Positions 57,913-64,000 of a DNA stretch of 64,000 nt are shown here, piece by piece (position 1 is the first letter of the stretch; every line of letters begins with the position of its first letter). The DNA is from Parapristionchus giblindavisi. Taxonomy: Eukaryota; Nematoda; Chromadorea; Rhabditida; Diplogasteridae. The translations under genes and the position numbers were made by a program. The notes below the pieces were generated by a model. The model did no database searches, was not told where the DNA came from, and worked only from the letters and a program-made list of their open reading frames with translations. The stretch is taken from positions 620,001-684,000 of the forward strand of contig CALSFV010000218.1 in assembly GCA_943737045.1 (NCBI GenBank). Direction: 5' to 3'.

Positions 57913-58068
57913 TCATTTACTCCTTTTGATCTTAATTCTGTCAGCCTCTTGATAATTCAATCCGTCACGCAAATTAGAAAGTAGGAAGGACTCCCGCTGG
58001 GCACCTCTCACTTTCGATCTTTTATAGTATAATCGTGCTATTTCTTTTCCTTTGTAAGCACTCCCCTT
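57913..58068 (-). other. Possible further coding segment upstream of the DB gene
   Basis: A 51-codon minus-strand stretch with protein-like composition (GAQRESFLLSN, RDGLNYQEADRIK) ends at a stop at 57913. A donor gtaaat at 57920 would leave phase 1, but the next exon (57796-57880) needs phase 0, so the join fails. It may be the end of another gene, an upstream exon broken by an indel, or chance. Confidence 0.3.
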
Positions 58069-60338
58069 TCACAATCTTTAATCGTGACGACTTTCCATAT
58101 TCCGAATCTAACACCAAAGGATGAAAATGGAAGGTCAAGCACAGAGCATATGTGGTCACGACGGATTAGCGTGAAATCTGCTAGCCCAGGATATTTCCTT
58201 ATACACTTTCACATAAACACATCTGAAAGTTCTCAATTCCACATTTGCCATGAGAAATACAAAATAAATACATTTTTCTCAAATACCCTCATAACCCCGC
58301 CAGATTGTATATCTTTCTATAAAATGTATTTTGCAGAATAGGAACGCATCTGAGTGAAAGCGAAATGAAGCGCGTAAACGGGCTTTTCATAAACCATAGA
58401 CATAACTAGTAAGATGTATGTAGAAAAGTTTACGCGAGACGGTCCAGTTATTCGAACGTGCGATATTATTAAAAAGTCATAACGAATGTGGTAGGGAAGA
58501 GTTAGGATATGATATTAGAAGGAGGATTATATTTGAAAAAAGGTCGAAAATGAAATGAACAAAAGACATCCGAGATTCGAACCTGTGATAAAACAGTGCG
58601 AAGAAGCACAGATATAACGAGGACCCGAAGCATCATCTATGTCCTCCTTGAACCCGATATAGAAGAAAAGAAGAAAGTGGACTCTGATATCCTCTACTCG
58701 ACTTTAGCACATTGTTTCACTTTGATACGGATTCTGCAAAGATCAATCAATAAAATCTTTTCCATCAAGATATCGGTCAATAACTGGGTATGGTATTATA
58801 AGGAAAGTAATGTGGAGAGTAATAGTGGCACAAGAAGGTATGTGTGATTGAACTTCGTGGTATAGGTATATTTATGATGAGAATGGTTGGTAGTAGGGGG
58901 GGGGGAGTAATAGCACAATGGCTCGAGCTGAACAAGCAAGCACAACTTGCTTTTGAACTCCCACCCATTCTATTACTCGCTCTCGATACCAATTTGTTCA
59001 GGGACGACGCTTGGCACGAGAAAAACACTTGAGGTTTGCGATGGCAGCCACATCAGAGGTTTATGTGGAGAGGGTAGTGGTACGGGGAAGTACACGGATA
59101 ACTATGGTACGAGAGATGGTAACAGACTTTAGTGAATTGTGGCTAAGAATTCAGTCATTCTATGATGATCTTTTGGAACTCACAGAGTGAAGGATAGGGA
59201 AGTGACTAGGATATCGCCTTTTCCTTTTGCCATGGGCTTTCTCAAACTCTTTGTCTGCTATTCTAATTCGTCTTAATCTCTCCTTCTCTTCCGTTTGTTG
59301 CATCTCTCCTCGTTCTTTATGAAGTGTTCACTAAGCGAACACCTGACAATGGTGGTTGTGGAGTATTGCGAACAACCATTGAACAATAGAGAAGAACGAC
59401 TGTGTTGCGAATGTCAATGTAATGATTTAATGAATTGAATAAATCTCATGCGGTATTCGAAAAGGAGAAAAAGAAAAGAAAAGCAGCACGCTCTTTGTAT
59501 TGGATTCTCTCACTTCTTTTCTATTTTCTTTTCGCGACGTTTTGAAAAAACTGTAAAATTAAATTGTCCTAACAATGTATAACACCTATGGTAATAGATC
59601 ATATTCTTTCTCTATCTATGTACTGTGCGGCAGTGATATTCCCTTGACAGTAAACACGCGAACTCAAAAAAATTCCACAACCTAGCTTTGTTTCTAAAGT
59701 ATAGACTTCTGTAGTTAGTGTGGCTAGTATCATGAGTTCTGTGGCAGCCTATTATGTTCGGGCACTAATTAACACTCACAAGGGCAAGGCAGTTTTTATG
59801 CGGCGCTTAACTGACAGATGAATGGAAATCGAGATGATTGATTGATTGACTGATTGAGAAGGAAAGAAAAAGGTGACTGAACACGGTCACAACAGATACA
59901 CAATGTTCGAGACATCACTGTAATAGCGGGGGGGGGGGGGGGTGAATGTCCTTGTGGTGGGGGTGGAGTGTACGGAGACCGCGTTGTTGGAATAAATCAG
60001 ACAAAGATAAAAGTGATGAGAGTGTGAAATGTCAGAGTCTGACAATGATATTTGCCTTGATATTGTGTCATAATTGTGACAGATGACAATGACAATGATT
60101 GAAGAGAGCGTATGATTCAGTGGTTCGAGAGTATTGTCAATTATGACTCATAATAATCGTCATCTATAGGAAAAAGCAACTGGTATGATGAACAAAGCGC
60201 AAGTATGTAATAGACAAAGCAGTGACACAATTGGGATGTTTATTAAAGGGACCAGAGAAGGTTCATCTTGAACACAAAATGATACATTTCCTGAGAGTCA
60301 AGTACGATTGGGTAAGACGTAGCGACTGAAACACCTTA

Positions 60339-60825
60339 CAAGGGAAGTCAGGTTGGGCGGTCCCGGACTTCGGAATGGGACATATACCATTCGATAGGTA
60401 TCCGAAAAAGAAGATTTTTCATGTTGGTCATTTTGGCAGAATGCCCCTGGGCGCAGAGTTATTTGCATATTTCTCCGGATTTTCGACCTACAATGAAACA
60501 CATTCTCTGTAGATAGCTCGTGCGGGAATCGAACTTGCAAGCAAAAGATACATAGACCATCCTCTTTAAGTAAATATAAAAATAAATAAATTCATTTTAG
60601 CCATTGCTTGTGTTGTTTACCACTCTTATTCACCACTACTTCCTTTCGATCTCACAGAGAATGTGTTTCATTGTAGGGCGAAAATACGGAGAAATATGCA
60701 AATAACTCTGCGCCCAGGGGCATTCTGCCAAAATGACCAACATAAAAAATCTTCTTTTTCGGATACCTATCGAATGGTATATGTCCCATTCCGAAGTCCG
60801 GGACCGCCCAACCTGACTTCCCTTG
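60339..60825. mobile_element. Foldback element F, 487-bp relative
   Basis: Arms of about 175 bp (60339-60513 and 60651-60825) are near-perfect inverted copies. Ends are caagggaagtcagg and cctgacttcccttg, flanked by TTA on both sides (60336-60338 and 60826-60828). The end CAAGGGAA and the TWA duplication match the 1.8 kb element at 37912. Confidence 0.9.
60515..60570 (-). other. tRNA-like B box between the arms of the foldback
   Basis: On the minus strand gttcgattcccgc is a perfect B-box core, preceded about 30 bases earlier by ggatggtctatgtatc, which is A-box-like. No complete tRNA fold is present. The sibling element at 37912 carries a comparable pair. Confidence 0.45.
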
Positions 60826-62321
60826 TTAGGGCACATTATTTGCTAACTAATTTATTTTAAAATTTACATTTAAGTGCAGGCATACTTATTCTTGTACATC
60901 TATTAATATCATTAATTTAATAATCTCAATGGGTATGACGTTCTTTAAATAACCTTAACTCAATCATTTGAGGATTCCACATCAGCAAAAAAAACATTTT
61001 AACGGTTATTATTTTTTGGATCTGTAAAATTACAAATCCCATAAAGGAAGGACCCATTTTATAATATCCGTTTAAGAATCGACTCACATCAAATTGTGCC
61101 CTGTTTTTATACTACTACGACCTAGAAAAAGATTAGGAGATAATCCGAGATGAAAACTTTTTCTAAATTTTCTTTTCGTAATTTTCCATGAAAAATAGGT
61201 CAAAAGGGTGTCAAACGGTGCAAAACGTGAACGGGATTTTCAATCTAACAATAAGTTGTAAAGTAGTATAGATAGATGGTTTTATCTTCTTAAAAGATAT
61301 GGACTAGTAATTCTATAGCAACATAATTATGCGTTTTCACTTTAGTCTCAAATTTTTCATTCATCGCTCCAATTAATTCCCTTTCTCTGGGATTCCACTG
61401 GATCGACCCGAAAATGACAAATTGGCAGGGAGAGAAAGGCAAAAACGGGAACTTATTACTTATAAAAGGAGGGGGTTTTGATGGAAAGTTTGGGGAGATA
61501 GAAATGATGACATTTGTGTGGAATAGCCTGAGGGAATTATGAACTGGTCGGATATATTAGCAGATTAAAAGGATAAGGGACATAGGAGATGTGCCAAGAA
61601 ATGCTTTGCTATACACATTCAAAAGAATTTGGAATCTTTGGTTCTGAAATAATTATTGTGGTTTCAATGATAAGGTTTGGGAGTGATCAGGATAGCTTCA
61701 CACTAATTGTTGTATAATTTTAATTAAGGAGAAGAGGAAACAGCCATATTTCATACCTGGAGAGGGATGGAATGATCCAATTGTAAGAGTAGCGTAATAT
61801 ATGTGAAAACGGACGGTTTAATGATGAGCGCAACTTAACTATGTGAAGCAAAAGGAAAGTCCGCAAAGAATGTAAAATGACAAATTGCACTGAGAACGGA
61901 TGACCAATTGTGAGACGAAAATGATAGTAAAAGTGAGATGATGGAGAGGGAGAGGTAGAGATTTAAGGGAGAGGGAGAGGGAGAGAGGGATAGAGGGAGA
62001 AAGCAGAGGGTGAAAGAGAAAGTTGAAGCACCAGAGAAGCCAGACAACAAAAGAATCGCTTGCCCTTGTGCGGTATGTGTGTGGGGTGTAAGTGATCGGG
62101 AGTTGCCATTGGGGCGAATAAACAAGGGTCAGAGACGCAGAGGACATAACCACAAAGAAATGGAAACAATGCATCACAATACGCGTTCAATAGTCTTACT
62201 TTTACTTTAAAAGTCATTAAAATGATCGAATGAAAAATGGCAACGGCCCTTGTAAGAGCGTTTCACAGATCAAGAGCACTTGACATTTTGTTTTGAACGC
62301 TGAAGGAAGGACAAAAGTCAC

Positions 62322-62442
62322 TTTAGGGCACACCCCAATCTAATTTTACTCTCCACATTGGCAATACTCTCTCGCAGACAACTAATGCGAGAGAGTGTGG
62401 CCAGAGCGGAGAGTTTCACATTAGCTCGGGGTGCGCCTTTAA
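62322..62442. mobile_element. MITE family D, best-preserved copy
   Basis: 121 bp: ctttagggcacacccc and aatctaattttactctcc pair with ggagagtttcacattagct and cggggtgcgcctttaa. The centre is a ctctctcgcagac/gcgagagag hairpin. Use this copy as the family reference. Confidence 0.85.
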
Positions 62443-62574
62443 GGGACTTCTATCTGTATGAGAAAGATCACAGAAATAGTGTGAGGTAAGAAGAGAGAGT
62501 CTATGAAAGGTCGCACACTCTTTAATGGAACAAGCCAGCTAATTTTCCTTTTTTAGATAAGAAAAGTGTGGTCA

Positions 62575-62705
62575 AAGCTTAAAGGGAGCGAAACCTTTGT
62601 CAATGGTCTCTTCATTGCGCACACTATTTCTCTGTTCTCTAATAACGAGAGAGCGTAGAACGTTGAAGAGACCGTTGACAAAGGTGTCAGTCCCTTTAAA
62701 GTTTG
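62575..62705. mobile_element. Inverted-repeat element (CTTTAAAGGGA ends)
   Basis: cttaaagggagcgaaacctt and tgtcaatggtctcttca are mirrored by tgaagagaccgttgaca and aaggtgtcagtccctttaaa. About 130 bp. It may be a sister of family D, since both have TTTAAA-type ends and a ctctcg centre. Confidence 0.75.
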
Positions 62706-63540
62706 AAATCAGCTTGAAATGTCCTTTGAAAATGTATTTTGGCAATCAGTAACGAAAGTTCTCACGGAGGTGCAGATCATGCAATTAGCCTTGTTAAACT
62801 GGAAATGCTTGGAATGAGCGAAAGAGTTTCAGTTCGGGAAACGATCAGGCGAAAAGCTTCGATAGCTTAAAAGGATGTGAGAGTATAGTAGATTTATGGT
62901 TGGATAAACGGAAAGAAAAAGATTTTCAAGTCGATTCATAAGATCGCAAGCAATTCCGTGTTCTTTGCAGAACTATACTTCTACTTCTACCTCTACCTCT
63001 CCCTCCCTCTCCCTCTTCCTCTCTCTCCATCCATCTACCTCTACCTCTACCTCTACCTCTTCTTCTCTAAGTCTCCACTTCCTCCCTCTATCTCTCACCC
63101 CCTATCGTTCTTCTTGAGGCGGTTTTCATCCATCTTCTCCTCTTCTCCTCTATACATTCACCCACAATAGTAATTGGTATTCGAGAGGAACTCTCACTTT
63201 GAATGAGGAAAGTATATTGAGCATGTAATAGGGATACTTTGTCCAAGTATCCTCACCTCCCTCTTCCTCCCCGTTGCCAATATGGTAAGGAGGTAGCCAG
63301 ACTAAGCTACACTAAATGGATACATTGTGTGCTAAATGACGAGAACGCTCGCAATTTGATATTTTGTAGCGTATACATGAAGTAGTGTGAAGGATAGTTT
63401 TGGATAAGCTTATATCAAATATGCAAATCGATGCATGTTCAACGGTGTAGAGTCAAGCACAGGAAAAAGCAACGCGGTGTATTCAGAATAACTAGGCATT
63501 ACTGGAATATCTTGACTGTCAATACCCATCTACTCCACAG

Positions 63541-63660
63541 TAGTCTGTTCATTTTGGAATCCAGAACGACCGCTCAGCATATACTCTCTCACAATTAATG
63601 CGCTCTCGCTTGTCCGGATTTCAAAGAAAAATTGCTCAAAGCAGAATATACTGATTCAAT
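63541..63660. repeat. Dispersed repeat, partner of 14100-14240
   Basis: Shares cgaccgctca, actctctca and gcttgtc in the same order with 14153-14200. Old, degenerate copy. Confidence 0.4.
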
Positions 63661-64000
63661 TGTTCAGAGACAATATAAGACATCTAAACTTTACATGATG
63701 CTTGAAACTTATCACGTCTATTAAAAATACAGTATCATTGCAATGTCAGACTTTCAATAAGCGCTCAATGAATATCCAATTCAAATCAGTCACAATTATA
63801 AATGAGAGTAGTGGAAATATTGAGAAGTCATAGGAAATACAGGCGAATTTAAATAGGATGGAACATGGTTTAGAATAATGTCTACAACTAATTTTCCAAT
63901 GACCATGGTAGGACCATTGAAAATCAGTCCTGACAATGAGCAACAACAAAAATGGGTAATTTGGGGGAATGCACCCAATGAAAAGAGTGGAAAAGAATAA

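Larger units (their letters stand above)
58069..64000. other. Region with repeats but no recognised gene
   Basis: I looked for a first exon of the DB gene and for independent genes on both strands and found none that I would defend. Structured items are the foldback at 60339, MITEs at 62322 and 62578, a G-run near 59929-59942, GA- and CT-rich tracts near 61940-61995 and 62970-63070, and the repeat partner at 63541. Confidence 0.45.

Noticed and set aside
58560..58640. tRNA candidate on the minus strand with B-box core ggttcgaatctc
   Set aside because: No pairing acceptor stem and no A box at the right distance.
58893..58972. tRNA candidate (A-box-like tagcacaatgg, anticodon-like hairpin gcaagcacaacttgc)
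   Set aside because: No T arm or B box, length too short; probably a chance hairpin ending in gggagt/actccc.
60298..60860. Mirror-image frames of about 65-80 codons on both sides of the 60.3 kb foldback
   Set aside because: They are the inverted arms of a mobile element with no coding signature.
61835..62217. Signal-peptide-like start (MHCFHFFVVMSSASLTLVY) as first exon of the DB gene
   Set aside because: No donor in a suitable phase, several frames overlap through a GA-rich tract, and the distance to the next exon is over 4 kb.

Overview
Eukaryotic, almost certainly nematode, genomic DNA. Reasons: genes are split into many small exons (about 47-200 nt) by short introns whose acceptors are mostly TTTTCAG-like; four gene starts lie just downstream of a good acceptor with no upstream exon in view, as expected for spliced-leader trans-splicing; and one gene carries a DB module (PF01682), a domain I know from nematodes. 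I cannot name the species. There is no bacterial, viral or plasmid backbone. Splice models were built by hand; reading phase closes in every internal junction quoted, unless stated.

Layout. 1-3.1 kb: no gene seen. 3.1-8.06 kb (+): 12-exon class A GPCR of the nematode FMRFamide-receptor type. 9.9-15.2 kb (+): small IQ-motif protein like PCP4/neurogranin, whose 4.5 kb first intron holds a 1.4 kb CT-rich minisatellite. 15.5-25.1 kb (-): 24-exon NOM1/SGD1 gene (MIF4G plus MA3, ribosome biogenesis), its introns loaded with short transposons. 26.2-28.3 kb (-): unrecognised 230-aa protein. 31.1-43.9 kb (+): 30-exon Melted/VEPH1 gene with a C-terminal PH domain. 45.5-48.5 kb (+): secreted protein made of repeated six-cysteine domains, encoded by an 11-copy tandem array of a 189-bp exon-plus-intron unit. 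About 49.2-50.9 kb (+): unrecognised single-pass membrane protein. 51.6-57.9 kb (-): Gln/Pro-rich protein ending in a DB module, 5' end not found. 58-64 kb: no convincing gene, several repeats.

Mobile DNA. Several non-autonomous families can be defined by inverted ends and target duplications: hAT-like elements with 8-bp duplications (16138, 18389, 19705, 22215, 24010, 9262, 33396, 53792), two foldback elements with CAAGGGAA ends and 3-bp TWA duplications (37912, 60339), and a family of about 120 bp with five full-length copies and one half copy. One hAT-like copy duplicated a NOM1 splice acceptor, and one half-element appears to supply a Melted acceptor. A GATCTTT motif recurs in introns throughout. 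The genes are unrelated in function; no operon is evident.
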